Positions 1-5,240 of a stretch of DNA of 5,240 nt are shown here, piece after piece. The notes under the pieces are model-generated. The model saw only the letters and a program-made list of their open reading frames with translations. It was not told where the DNA came from and did not search any database. The number at the start of each line of letters is the position of its first letter. The stretch's first letter is position 1. This DNA is from Elusimicrobia bacterium RIFOXYB2_FULL_48_7. GTDB taxonomy: Bacteria > Elusimicrobiota > Endomicrobiia > CG1-02-37-114 > XYA2-FULL-39-19. The DNA is taken from positions 1-5,240 of the forward strand of contig MGVM01000127.1 of assembly GCA_001800495.1 (NCBI GenBank). The letters run 5' to 3'. Made by a program: the position numbers and the translations under genes.

Positions 1-410
1 TGAACAAGATCTCCGGCCCCCTGCTTGACAGGATAGACATCCACCTGGAAGTGCCGGCCCTTAAATCCGCGGAACTCCTGGAAGACGCACTGCCCGCGGA
101 AAGTTCCGGGGCGATCCGCGCGCGCGTAGTCAGGGCCAGGGAAACCCAGCTGGAAAGGTTCAAGGGCGAAAAAATATACACGAATTCCAGGATGAAACCC
201 GCGCAGGTTAAAAAATTCTGCCGGCTGGACGAACCTTCCAAGAAACTGCTGAAACAGGCGGTTGAAAGGATGGGGCTATCCGCCAGGGCTTTTGACAGCA
301 TAATAAAAGTGTCCAGGACCGTGGCCGACTTGCGCGGCTGTGATATGATCGAGGCGCGGGATATCGCGGAAGCTGTCGGGTACCGGTCGATGGACAAAAG
401 GCTGGTTTAA
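1..410 (+). CDS. comM: ComM/YifB-family Mg-chelatase-like AAA+ ATPase, C-terminal part (5' end outside window)
   Basis: This is the last 135 codons of a protein of usually about 500 residues; the reading frame is open from base 3 and the start lies upstream. The visible part opens with NKISGPLLDRIDIHLEVP, the strongly conserved end of the AAA+ module in this family, with the Arg-containing LLDRID motif. It continues through the C-terminal Mg-chelatase helical domain: YTNSRM, then KFCRLD, LSARAFDSIIKVSRTVADL, and the closing DIAEAVGYRSMDKRL. A GTG at 51 lies inside the conserved module and is not a start. Family knowledge: ComM is a cytoplasmic hexameric helicase that promotes branch migration when transforming ssDNA integrates into the chromosome; it is also widespread in bacteria not known to be competent. 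The protein ends normally and shows no frameshift. A glycosyltransferase gene follows 24 nt downstream. The family call is very secure; the role in transformation is inferred. Confidence 0.95.
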   Translation, partial: NKISGPLLDRIDIHLEVPALKSAELLEDALPAESSGAIRARVVRARETQLERFKGEKIYTNSRMKPAQVKKFCRLDEPSKKLLKQAVERMGLSARAFDSIIKVSRTVADLRGCDMIEARDIAEAVGYRSMDKRLV

Positions 411-434
411 ACGGGCGTTGCACCAGTTCAAAAA

Positions 435-2042
435 ATGAAAAACCTGAAATACATTCTCTTTGGTGTGTCTGTATTATTCTACCTTTTCTACGGATTGGAT
501 TCGTGCGGCCTTTTTGACGACGACGAGGCCTATTACTCGGAAGTTTCGCGCGAGATGGCCGAGACCGGAAATTATATAACCCCGCAGTTCAATTACCTGC
601 CTTTCCTGCACAAGCCGGTGCTTTTTTACTGGTTTGAAAGCGCCAGCTACAAGCTTTTCGGGGTCAGCGAATTATCTTCCCGCCTGCCGAGCGCTTTTTT
701 TATGCTGGCCGCGCTGTTTGCTATCTATTTTTTTGTCTCCCGGCTTTTTAACAAGCCCATGGCCGCCATGGCCTGCGTTATACTGCTTACCAACATAGAG
801 ATGATGGTGGTTTCGAAGGCGGCGACCATGGACGCCCTGCTGATGCTGCTGATATCCTGCAGCCTGTTCTCCTATATGACCGCGTACTTCCATGGTGATA
901 GGCGCTATTACTTATGGGTGTTTATTTTCAGCGCGCTGGCTGTCCTGACAAAGGGCCCGTCTGGCATTGTTATCCCGGCTCTGGTGATTTTCTGTTTCCT
1001 GTTTTTTTCGGGGGAACTCAACAAATTCAGGGAAATGGGGTTTTTAAAGGGCGCGCTGGTTTTCCTTGCTATAAGCCTGCCTTGGTACCTGGTTGTGACA
1101 ATCATGACAAAGGGCGGGTTCGCCCGGGACTTTTTCCTGTACCACAATATCTCAAGGTTTTCGTCCTCATTTGAAGGCCATTCCGGCAGTATTTTCTATT
1201 ATTTCTTCGTTTTACTTTTCGGTTTTTACCCATGGTCCGCGTTTCTGCCTTCGGGAATATTCAGGTCGGTAAAGAAGGACAAAAAACTTTTCTTTGTCCT
1301 GCTGTGGATAGTTGTGCCGTTCGTGTTTTTTTCAATAGCCCAGACCAAATTGCCCAATTACATCGTGCCGGCGTTCGTGCCCGTGAGCATTATTGTCGCA
1401 AACTGGTGGAACGAATACATGCAGGCTGACGAAGGATGTTTCCGTGTAGATACAAATATTTCACTGTACATCCTGTTGTTCGGCGCGCTCGTAATGTGCG
1501 TGCTGCTGGGGTTGAATGAACAGCTGATAAGCATGGCAAAGTCAAAACTTGACAATCCGTTCCTGGCGCAGGAAATCTCCCTGGGGTTGAGCCCTGTAAT
1601 TTTATCGATTATTTTGGTATTATTGATTGCCGGGGTGTTCTTCTGTTTTAAATACAGTTTCAGGTTGTGGGCGTTCGGGGTAATAGCCGCGGGAATGTTC
1701 TTTTTTAATTTCATTATGACGTCCCAGCTCCTGCCGAGAGCGTGGTTTTACGTGCAGGGCGGGCTTCACGAGTTGTCGCTGGAAGTAAAAAACAAATGCG
1801 GGGAGGATTCCTCGCTGGTGGTGTACGCACTCCAGCAGCCCAGTATTGTTTATTACTCGCAGAAAAAAGTCAAGTTCCTTTCGCCTGAGGAAGATGCCAT
1901 GCTTGAATGCGTGATAGCGAATCACCAGGCCAGCGGGGGTAAGGTGTTCATAATAACAAAAAGAAGCATGCTCGGCAGCGTGATACCGTACGGCGTTTCT
2001 GTGTGCAAGGATTCCGGCGGGTACACGCTTTTGAGCAACTGA
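435..2042 (+). CDS. ArnT-like GT-C glycosyltransferase, family 39 (polyprenyl-phosphate-sugar dependent)
   Basis: This 535-residue inner-membrane protein has about 12-13 predicted hydrophobic helices between residues 5 and 430, then a soluble C-terminal part of about 105 residues. After the first helix comes DDDEAYYSEVSREM (28-41), matching the acidic DE-x-x-Y-x-E-x-x-REM loop of ArnT/PMT-type enzymes that holds the catalytic acid. Further family marks are LHKPVLFYW (58-66), LTKGPSG (171-177), the H-x-x-SIFYYF region (249-257) before a PW helix, and QTKLPNYIVPAF (303-314), equivalent to the SKLPxYxLP motif. Known members move a sugar from undecaprenyl- or dolichyl-phosphate onto lipid A, another lipid-linked glycan or a protein on the outer face of the inner membrane; the acceptor here cannot be read from sequence. 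The start is the first ATG after the comM stop, in an A-rich context (CAAAAAATGAAA) with no clear Shine-Dalgarno sequence. A PAP2 phosphatase follows after 12 nt, probably co-transcribed. I leave the symbol blank because specificity for aminoarabinose is not shown. Confidence 0.9.
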   Translation: MKNLKYILFGVSVLFYLFYGLDSCGLFDDDEAYYSEVSREMAETGNYITPQFNYLPFLHKPVLFYWFESASYKLFGVSELSSRLPSAFFMLAALFAIYFFVSRLFNKPMAAMACVILLTNIEMMVVSKAATMDALLMLLISCSLFSYMTAYFHGDRRYYLWVFIFSALAVLTKGPSGIVIPALVIFCFLFFSGELNKFREMGFLKGALVFLAISLPWYLVVTIMTKGGFARDFFLYHNISRFSSSFEGHSGSIFYYFFVLLFGFYPWSAFLPSGIFRSVKKDKKLFFVLLWIVVPFVFFSIAQTKLPNYIVPAFVPVSIIVANWWNEYMQADEGCFRVDTNISLYILLFGALVMCVLLGLNEQLISMAKSKLDNPFLAQEISLGLSPVILSIILVLLIAGVFFCFKYSFRLWAFGVIAAGMFFFNFIMTSQLLPRAWFYVQGGLHELSLEVKNKCGEDSSLVVYALQQPSIVYYSQKKVKFLSPEEDAMLECVIANHQASGGKVFIITKRSMLGSVIPYGVSVCKDSGGYTLLSN

Positions 2043-2054
2043 GTAATCAAGACA

Positions 2055-2696
2055 ATGAAAAAAATACTCTTCCTGATGTTTTTTATAGCGGCGACCTGCG
2101 CTGCGGGGGCAAGGTGCGAAACAAGGTGGGAGAGGTTCAAATCGTCCTTTAATCATTTTGACGACAGAGCCGTGATTTTCATAAACCATTCCACGGACTC
2201 GGATGTCTGCGACGGGATTATGATCGTGATGACCATGATGGGCGACGGCATAGCGATTGTTCCCCTGCTGGGGATAATTCTTTACTTTCACGACCGGAAA
2301 AACTTCAAGTTTAATTTTATTTTTTTTCTAACAATACTTATAATCGGCGGTGTGGTCGTGCAGGTACTTAAATACCTTTTCAACCGGCCGAGGCCCCTTC
2401 AGAGAATAGCGGATATAAAGCTTCTCTCTCCGGCATTCAGGGAGCATGGCTTCCCATCCGGGCACACGATGGCGATTTTTACCGCGGCGGTATTTTTAAG
2501 CAAAATGATAAAAAAATATTCTTGGCTCTTTTTTATTGTCGCTGCAATCGTTGGTATCAGCAGGATCTACGTAGGTGTCCATTTCCTTAGTGACGTGATA
2601 GGCGGCGCCATAATTGGTATCTGCATAACCGAGTTTTTCTGCTGGTTATTTCAGGTTAATGGTAAGCTCGCGAACACGCGTGAAAACGCCTTGTAA
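2055..2696 (+). CDS. PAP2-superfamily membrane phosphatase (lipid phosphate/pyrophosphate phosphatase)
   Basis: This 213-residue protein has all three parts of the PAP2 acid-phosphatase signature: K-x6-RP at residues 106-114 (KYLFNRPRP), PSGH at 134-137, and SR-x5-H-x3-D at 169-180 (SRIYVGVHFLSD). H176 is the expected phosphohistidine nucleophile and H137 the expected acid. An N-terminal hydrophobic segment (about 4-20) looks like a signal peptide or signal anchor. Further helices lie near 62-78, 86-108, 135-150, 157-169 and 181-200, placing the active site on the periplasmic face as in PgpB and LpxE. Known substrates of the family include undecaprenyl pyrophosphate, phosphatidylglycerol phosphate, phosphatidic acid and the lipid A 1-phosphate; sequence alone does not choose among them. 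Its place 12 nt behind a polyprenyl-phosphate-sugar glycosyltransferase favours carrier-lipid recycling or lipid A dephosphorylation (inference). The ATG start gives a sensible signal segment, but only weak Shine-Dalgarno material (GAGTAATCAAGACAATG) precedes it. A folded RNA element spans its stop codon. Confidence 0.92.
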   Translation: MKKILFLMFFIAATCAAGARCETRWERFKSSFNHFDDRAVIFINHSTDSDVCDGIMIVMTMMGDGIAIVPLLGIILYFHDRKNFKFNFIFFLTILIIGGVVVQVLKYLFNRPRPLQRIADIKLLSPAFREHGFPSGHTMAIFTAAVFLSKMIKKYSWLFFIVAAIVGISRIYVGVHFLSDVIGGAIIGICITEFFCWLFQVNGKLANTRENAL

Positions 2697-2719
2697 CCAG
2701 TGTTCGCCGGTATTCGGCG
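2670..2719 (+). terminator. Structured RNA element across the PAP2 stop codon; possible terminator or 3'-end processing structure
   Basis: An 8-nt perfect inverted repeat, GCGAACAC (2670-2677) and GTGTTCGC (2700-2707), encloses a second perfect hairpin, GCGT-GAAA-ACGC (2678-2689), which has a GNRA-type tetraloop. The two stems can stack, leaving a 10-nt one-sided bulge (2690-2699) that contains the PAP2 TAA stop. A third GC-rich hairpin, CGCCG-GTATT-CGGCG (2705-2719), shares bases 2705-2707 with the outer stem, so those two are mutually exclusive. It lies at the end of the comM-GT39-PAP2 block, where a terminator is expected. The following bases (GGCTTGGTTGAC) are not a clean U-tract, so this is not a textbook intrinsic terminator. 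The pairings are seen directly; the function is inferred. Confidence 0.4.
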
Positions 2720-2726
2720 GGCTTGG

Positions 2727-2756
2727 TTGACAGGGCTCTTAGTAATTGAATATAAT
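2727..2756 (+). promoter_or_regulatory. Consensus sigma70-type promoter for the LysM-TPR-dprA block
   Basis: TTGACA at 2727-2732 and TATAAT at 2751-2756 match the housekeeping consensus at all 12 positions, separated by 18 nt. The spacer and flanks are very AT-rich. Transcription should begin near A2763, giving a leader of about 66 nt before the ATG at 2830. The promoter lies between two co-directional blocks and is the best promoter candidate in the window. It also helps settle the downstream start: the in-frame TTG at 2746 lies upstream of the predicted transcription start and cannot be used from this promoter. Confidence 0.75.
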
Positions 2757-2762
2757 TATATT
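2749..2762. repeat. 14-bp perfect palindrome overlapping the -10 box
   Basis: AATATAATTATATT is a perfect 14-bp palindrome covering the TATAAT box and running to just before the predicted transcription start. It could be an operator for a dimeric regulator. It could equally be a by-product of extreme AT composition, since 2741-2800 contains only 10 G or C in 60 bases. The symmetry is certain; the regulatory role is speculative. Confidence 0.35.
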
Positions 2763-2766
2763 AATT

Positions 2767-2793
2767 AGGAGTATTGATATTTATTGTATTCCT
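2767..2793 (+). other. Possible 5'-leader hairpin holding an orphan AGGAG
   Basis: In the predicted leader, AGGAGTA (2767-2773) can pair with TATTCCT (2787-2793), giving seven pairs including one G-U around a 13-nt loop. The left arm is a perfect Shine-Dalgarno core that does not belong to the LysM start 59 nt downstream. An eight-codon frame, TTG at 2774 to TAG at 2798-2800, sits just after it, but its 2-nt spacing is too short for normal initiation. It may affect transcript stability near the 5' end or be chance. Confidence 0.25.
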
Positions 2794-2818
2794 TATATAG
2801 CAGGTACACCTATTAAGC

Positions 2819-2822
2819 GGGG
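2819..2822 (+). promoter_or_regulatory. Ribosome binding site for the LysM protein
   Basis: GGGG stands 7 nt before the ATG at 2830. It is a partial match to GGAGG at good spacing, and it supports 2830 as the start over the upstream in-frame TTG at 2746. Confidence 0.5.
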
Positions 2823-2829
2823 TAGAAAA

Positions 2830-3780
2830 ATGAAAAAGTCTTATGTTCTTTTATTGGGTTTTGTTTTTGTCTTTTTAAGTTTTGCCGGTATGTCTGCCGA
2901 AGACATGAATTACAAGGTGGTTCAGAAAGACACCTTGTGGGACCTGGCCGGGAAGTATTACAATAATCCCTGGCAGTGGAAAAAAATTTATAATTCTAAT
3001 AAGGACACCATAAAAAACCCGGACTTGATCTTAGTTGACCAAGAAATTGTGATACCTTCCGCCAAGGCCGCAGAAGCCGAGGTTCTTGCCTCGGAAACAC
3101 CGCAGGCCGAAGAAATTGCGCGGGAACAGGCTCCTGCAGAAGCCGCTCCCGTTGAACCTGCCACGGAAGAGCCGGCCCAAGAAGAAGTAGCCCCGGCGCC
3201 TGAAGCGGCTGCTCCGGAACCGTCCTCGGAACCCGCAAAAACTGCGGTTGAAGAACCTCCGAAGGAAGAAGCAGCAGAAGTTGCGGAAGCCGCGGAGCCC
3301 GTCGAAACCACGGAACCCGTGGATACAGCTTCCGAAGAAGACCCTGCCCCGGAAGTTGTAGAGGAGCCAGTTATTGAAGAACCGGTCAAGGAAGTTCCTG
3401 TTGAAAAACCGGAGCCCAGGAAACCCAGGAGAAATACCAGTAATCTGGATCCTGCGGGATTTGTAGCCCCGCTTGATTTTGAATTTGACGGGATTATTTC
3501 AGGTGTGAAAGGTGAAAAAACCATGATCGCCCAGGGTGATGTCGTTTACCTGGATATCGGTTCGGAAAGCGGTATAAAAAATGGCACTATGTGCCAGGTT
3601 CTCAGGAAAAAAGGGAAGGTTAAGGGCGAGAACGGTATGGTGATTGGGCTGCAAATCCGCTATGTGGGGCAGATTGAAGTAACCAAGCAGGTAAATGAAT
3701 ACAGTTCAACCGCTGTGGTATATAGGTCATACGAACCTATCGTAAAGGGCGATCTAATAAAGATAATTCCGGAGAAATAA
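2830..3780 (+). CDS. Secreted LysM-domain envelope protein with acidic Pro/Glu/Ala linker and FlgT-C-like C-terminal domain
   Basis: This 316-residue protein has three parts. Residues 1-23 (MKKSYVLLLGF...MSA) form a Sec signal peptide. Residues 27-76 are one LysM peptidoglycan-binding domain: YKVVQKDTLWDLAGKYY, then NPWQWKKIYNSN, and a closing LVDQEIVIP. Residues 81-200 are a low-complexity linker in which Glu (34), Ala (25) and Pro (22) make up about two thirds, ending in a short basic cluster (KPEPRKPRR, 193-201). Residues about 208-316 form a compact beta-rich domain (GDVVYLDIG, GIKNGTMCQVLR, a final VKGDLIKIIPEK) that resembles the C-terminal domain of FlgT-like and LysM-containing envelope proteins. 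It probably binds the cell wall in the periplasm, with the linker as a flexible spacer; its partner is unknown. I reject the longer form from TTG 2746, which adds 28 residues ahead of a good signal peptide and begins inside the promoter. A TPR protein follows 10 nt later. Confidence 0.85.
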   Translation: MKKSYVLLLGFVFVFLSFAGMSAEDMNYKVVQKDTLWDLAGKYYNNPWQWKKIYNSNKDTIKNPDLILVDQEIVIPSAKAAEAEVLASETPQAEEIAREQAPAEAAPVEPATEEPAQEEVAPAPEAAAPEPSSEPAKTAVEEPPKEEAAEVAEAAEPVETTEPVDTASEEDPAPEVVEEPVIEEPVKEVPVEKPEPRKPRRNTSNLDPAGFVAPLDFEFDGIISGVKGEKTMIAQGDVVYLDIGSESGIKNGTMCQVLRKKGKVKGENGMVIGLQIRYVGQIEVTKQVNEYSSTAVVYRSYEPIVKGDLIKIIPEK

Positions 3781-3790
3781 GCAGCGTCAC

Positions 3791-4174
3791 ATGTTCAAGA
3801 AAATTTTGATATTAGGGGTATTGGTCGTGGGCTCGTATTACGGGTTGAAGTACCTCAATTCCTCGGGGAAACTGACCGAATACCTGGATGCCCGCCCGGA
3901 GTGGGAATGGGTGTCCGGGTTTCATTATTACATTGGCCAGGGCCACGTTGTTTTTTCCAACTGGGATGGCGCGAAATACAGGTTCAGCAAGGTTGTCAGC
4001 CAATACCCTGAATCAAACTGGGCGGCTAGGGCGCAGTTTTCCCTGGCAAAAGTGTATGACGATTTGGAAGACAAGCGCGGCGCGATTGAACAGTATCAGA
4101 AGTTGATAGAAAAATACCCTAACTCGGTTGATTGCAACGAGGCCGAAAAAAGAATCAGTTTGCTTAAGGGATAG
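3791..4174 (+). CDS. Small membrane-anchored TPR protein
   Basis: This 127-residue protein has an N-terminal hydrophobic segment (MFKKILILGVLVVGSYYGL, 1-19), without a lipobox Cys, that should act as an uncleaved signal anchor. Two TPR-like helical pairs follow, about 43-75 (YYIGQGHVVFSNWDGAKYRF, then VVSQYP) and 79-112 (AQFSLAKVYDDLEDKRGAIE, then LIEKYP). The xxKYP/xxQYP ends and the Ala and Tyr spacing resemble TPR units of BamD and YbgF/CpoB, but the protein is far shorter than either and BamD is a lipoprotein. It most likely is a periplasm-facing scaffold for protein contacts. The stop of the LysM gene lies 10 nt upstream, suggesting translational coupling and a shared role in the envelope. 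No clear Shine-Dalgarno sequence precedes the ATG (GCAGCGTCACATG); the nearest, GGAG at 3771-3774, is too far away. The partner and exact function are unknown. Confidence 0.8.
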   Translation: MFKKILILGVLVVGSYYGLKYLNSSGKLTEYLDARPEWEWVSGFHYYIGQGHVVFSNWDGAKYRFSKVVSQYPESNWAARAQFSLAKVYDDLEDKRGAIEQYQKLIEKYPNSVDCNEAEKRISLLKG

Positions 4175-4213
4175 CTTCTCCTTCCATCAACAAATTCTAT
4201 AGTATGATTGGCC

Positions 4214-4217
4214 AGGA
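4214..4217 (+). promoter_or_regulatory. Ribosome binding site for dprA
   Basis: AGGA lies 3 nt before the ATG at 4221. The spacing is short but usable. In the dprA frame a TAG at 4200-4202 lies seven codons upstream with no other start between, which fixes the start at 4221. Confidence 0.5.
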
Positions 4218-4220
4218 ATT

Positions 4221-5240
4221 ATGCGTTTACCAGAGTTAAATGCGCGTGTTTTATTGAATATGATGCCCGACATAGGCGTGATACGCGCGAACAGGCTTAT
4301 AGCTTATTTTGGCAGCGCTTCAAGGATTTTTGAAAGCCAGGCCAGTGAAATTTCCGCCGCCGGTGAATTTCCCATCCAGTACGCGCAGGAGATACTCAGG
4401 AAAAAAGGCGAAATAAACGTCGAAGCCGAATTGAAAAAAGCCGCGGATTCAGGCGTGAGTATTCTGGTTCCAGATGACGATTCCTACCCGCAGCAGCTTA
4501 AGGCCCTGCAGGATTTCCCGGTTGTCCTGTATGTCAGGGGAAAATTCACGGCGGACGATGTTTATTCCGTGGCCATTGTGGGAACACGCAGGCCGACTGA
4601 ATACGGGAAAATGGCCGCTGAGAAACTTGCCAGGGAATTCGTCAAGCTAAATGTCGCTGTTGTCAGCGGCCTTGCCCGTGGTGTTGACACCATAGCGCAC
4701 ACACAGGCGGTAAATGGCGGCGGCAGGACTATAGCTGTGCTCGGCAACGGTCTGAATTACCACTACCCGCCGGAAAACGCGAAGCTGGAGGATAAAATCA
4801 GCAGGCAGGGCGCGGTGGTCAGCGAATTCCCCATGAACTCCCGGCCTGAGAAATTCAATTTTCCAAGGCGAAACAGGCTTATAGCAGCCCTTTCGCTGGG
4901 CACTGTTGTAATAGAGGGCTCGGACAAGAGCGGCGCGCTTATCACGGCGAAATACGCGGCAGAACAGGGGAAGGATGTTTTTGCCGTGCCGGGGAGCATT
5001 TTTTCAAAAAATGCCTACGCCCCCCACATGCTTATAAGACAGGGCGCCAAGCTCGTTGACAAGGCGGAGGACGTGATTGAGGAAATCTCTTCACTGGGAG
5101 ACTGGCTTAAACAAACCCTGAAAATACAAAAGCAGCAGGATAAAAGCACTGATGAACTTGCTGTTTTCAGCAAGACAGAGGAAAGAATAGTGGAAATGCT
5201 CGAAAATTCCCCGGACGGCGTGAACATTGACAGGCTCCTG
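4221..5240 (+). CDS. dprA: DNA-processing protein DprA/Smf, N-terminal 340 residues (3' end outside window)
   Basis: The frame is open from ATG 4221 to the last base, so the gene continues beyond the window. Residues 1-75 form the helical SAM/HhH-like N-terminal region. Residues about 80-290 form the Rossmann-like DprA core: VAIVGTRRPTEYG (117-129), VSGLARGVDTIAH (148-160), TIAVLGNGLNYHYPPEN (170-186), SEFP (201-204), FPRRNRLIAALS (214-225), and SGALITAKYAAEQGKDVFAVPGS (237-259). IRQGAKLV (272-279) closes it. The DprA winged-helix domain begins near 317 (SKTEERIVEMLENSP) and is cut off. Family knowledge: DprA binds incoming ssDNA in the cytoplasm, protects it and loads RecA during natural transformation. 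One small oddity is Ala267 where a Gly usually stands in the segment before LIRQGA. The gene follows the TPR gene after 46 nt with no strong promoter or terminator between, so it may be read from the promoter at 2727. Confidence 0.96.
   Translation, partial: MRLPELNARVLLNMMPDIGVIRANRLIAYFGSASRIFESQASEISAAGEFPIQYAQEILRKKGEINVEAELKKAADSGVSILVPDDDSYPQQLKALQDFPVVLYVRGKFTADDVYSVAIVGTRRPTEYGKMAAEKLAREFVKLNVAVVSGLARGVDTIAHTQAVNGGGRTIAVLGNGLNYHYPPENAKLEDKISRQGAVVSEFPMNSRPEKFNFPRRNRLIAALSLGTVVIEGSDKSGALITAKYAAEQGKDVFAVPGSIFSKNAYAPHMLIRQGAKLVDKAEDVIEEISSLGDWLKQTLKIQKQQDKSTDELAVFSKTEERIVEMLENSPDGVNIDRLL
4290..4303 (+). repeat. 14-bp direct repeat within dprA, copy 1
   Basis: AACAGGCTTATAGC occurs here and again at 4872-4885, in the same frame, coding NRLIA at residues 24-28 and 218-222. 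The second copy is part of the conserved RNRLIAALS motif. The copies lie 582 bp (194 codons) apart. Chance plus shared codon preference (AGG, ATA) is the likeliest explanation. Confidence 0.6.
4872..4885 (+). repeat. 14-bp direct repeat within dprA, copy 2
   Basis: This exact second copy of the 4290-4303 sequence lies in the conserved core of DprA (residues 218-222, NRLIA). Confidence 0.6.

Noticed and set aside
51..410. The comM segment as a complete small gene starting at GTG 51
   Set aside because: The frame is open upstream, and the residues before the GTG (NKISGPLLDRIDIHLE) are a conserved part of the ComM family, so this is a 5'-truncated gene.
1620..2291. A 223-residue open frame on the - strand over the GT39/PAP2 junction
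   Set aside because: Both genes on the + strand have complete family motifs here. The antisense translation is a His/Arg-rich sequence with no domain.
2746..2829. A 28-residue N-terminal extension of the LysM protein from TTG 2746
   Set aside because: It starts inside the promoter spacer, upstream of the likely transcription start. It would also bury a good signal peptide that begins at ATG 2830.
3308..3322. A 6-bp hairpin (CCACGG-AAC-CCGTGG) in the LysM linker
   Set aside because: It lies in repetitive Pro/Glu/Thr codons where short inverted repeats arise readily. It has no U-tract and sits in mid-gene.
2988..3524. A 178-residue Ser/Gly/Ala/Thr-rich open frame on the - strand
   Set aside because: It mirrors the Glu/Ala/Pro linker of the LysM gene. 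Low-complexity GAA/GCC/CCG codons leave the opposite strand without stops. It has no start context or recognisable domain.
4198..4208. Possible -10 boxes (TATAGT, TATGAT) before dprA
   Set aside because: No acceptable -35 lies 16-19 nt upstream (CTTCTC and CCTTCC are poor). Read-through from the promoter at 2727 is simpler.
4204..4239. An 11-codon frame (ATG 4204 to TAA 4237) overlapping the dprA start
   Set aside because: It has no Shine-Dalgarno sequence and is easily expected by chance. There is no sign of a regulatory leader peptide.

Overview
The window is a compact bacterial stretch with six genes, all on the + strand, and very little non-coding DNA. It holds the 3' end of a ComM/YifB-type Mg-chelatase-like AAA+ ATPase, a GT-C (family 39, ArnT-like) membrane glycosyltransferase, a PAP2-family lipid phosphatase, a secreted LysM protein with a long acidic linker, a small membrane-anchored TPR protein, and the first 340 codons of DprA, which run off the right edge. 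I see no rRNA, tRNA, CRISPR array, transposase or phage gene.

Organism: the lineage cannot be fixed from this DNA alone. Base composition is moderate. Codon use favours ATA for Ile and AGG for Arg, and several starts lack a clear Shine-Dalgarno sequence. Together with the envelope proteins this fits an uncultured Gram-negative (diderm) lineage; Omnitrophota, Elusimicrobiota or Deltaproteobacteria-like groups are my guess only.

Layout: (1) Positions 1-2696 form a tight co-directional block (comM, GT39, PAP2; gaps of 24 and 12 nt), probably one transcript. (2) Positions 2670-2829 hold the regulatory DNA. A folded RNA structure spans the PAP2 stop codon, and a fully consensus sigma70-type promoter (TTGACA-18 nt-TATAAT) lies in a very AT-rich island. 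The inferred transcript then has a leader of about 66 nt. (3) Positions 2830-5240 form a second block (LysM, TPR, dprA; gaps of 10 and 46 nt), probably driven by that promoter.

How the genes fit together: the outer genes, comM and dprA, both act on incoming single-stranded DNA in natural transformation and are close neighbours in many genomes. Here four envelope genes lie between them. GT39 and PAP2 suggest sugar transfer from a polyprenyl-phosphate donor plus dephosphorylation of a lipid phosphate. LysM and TPR look like a peptidoglycan-associated envelope pair. No clearly new multi-gene system is evident; the most unusual material is the non-coding structure around 2670-2800.
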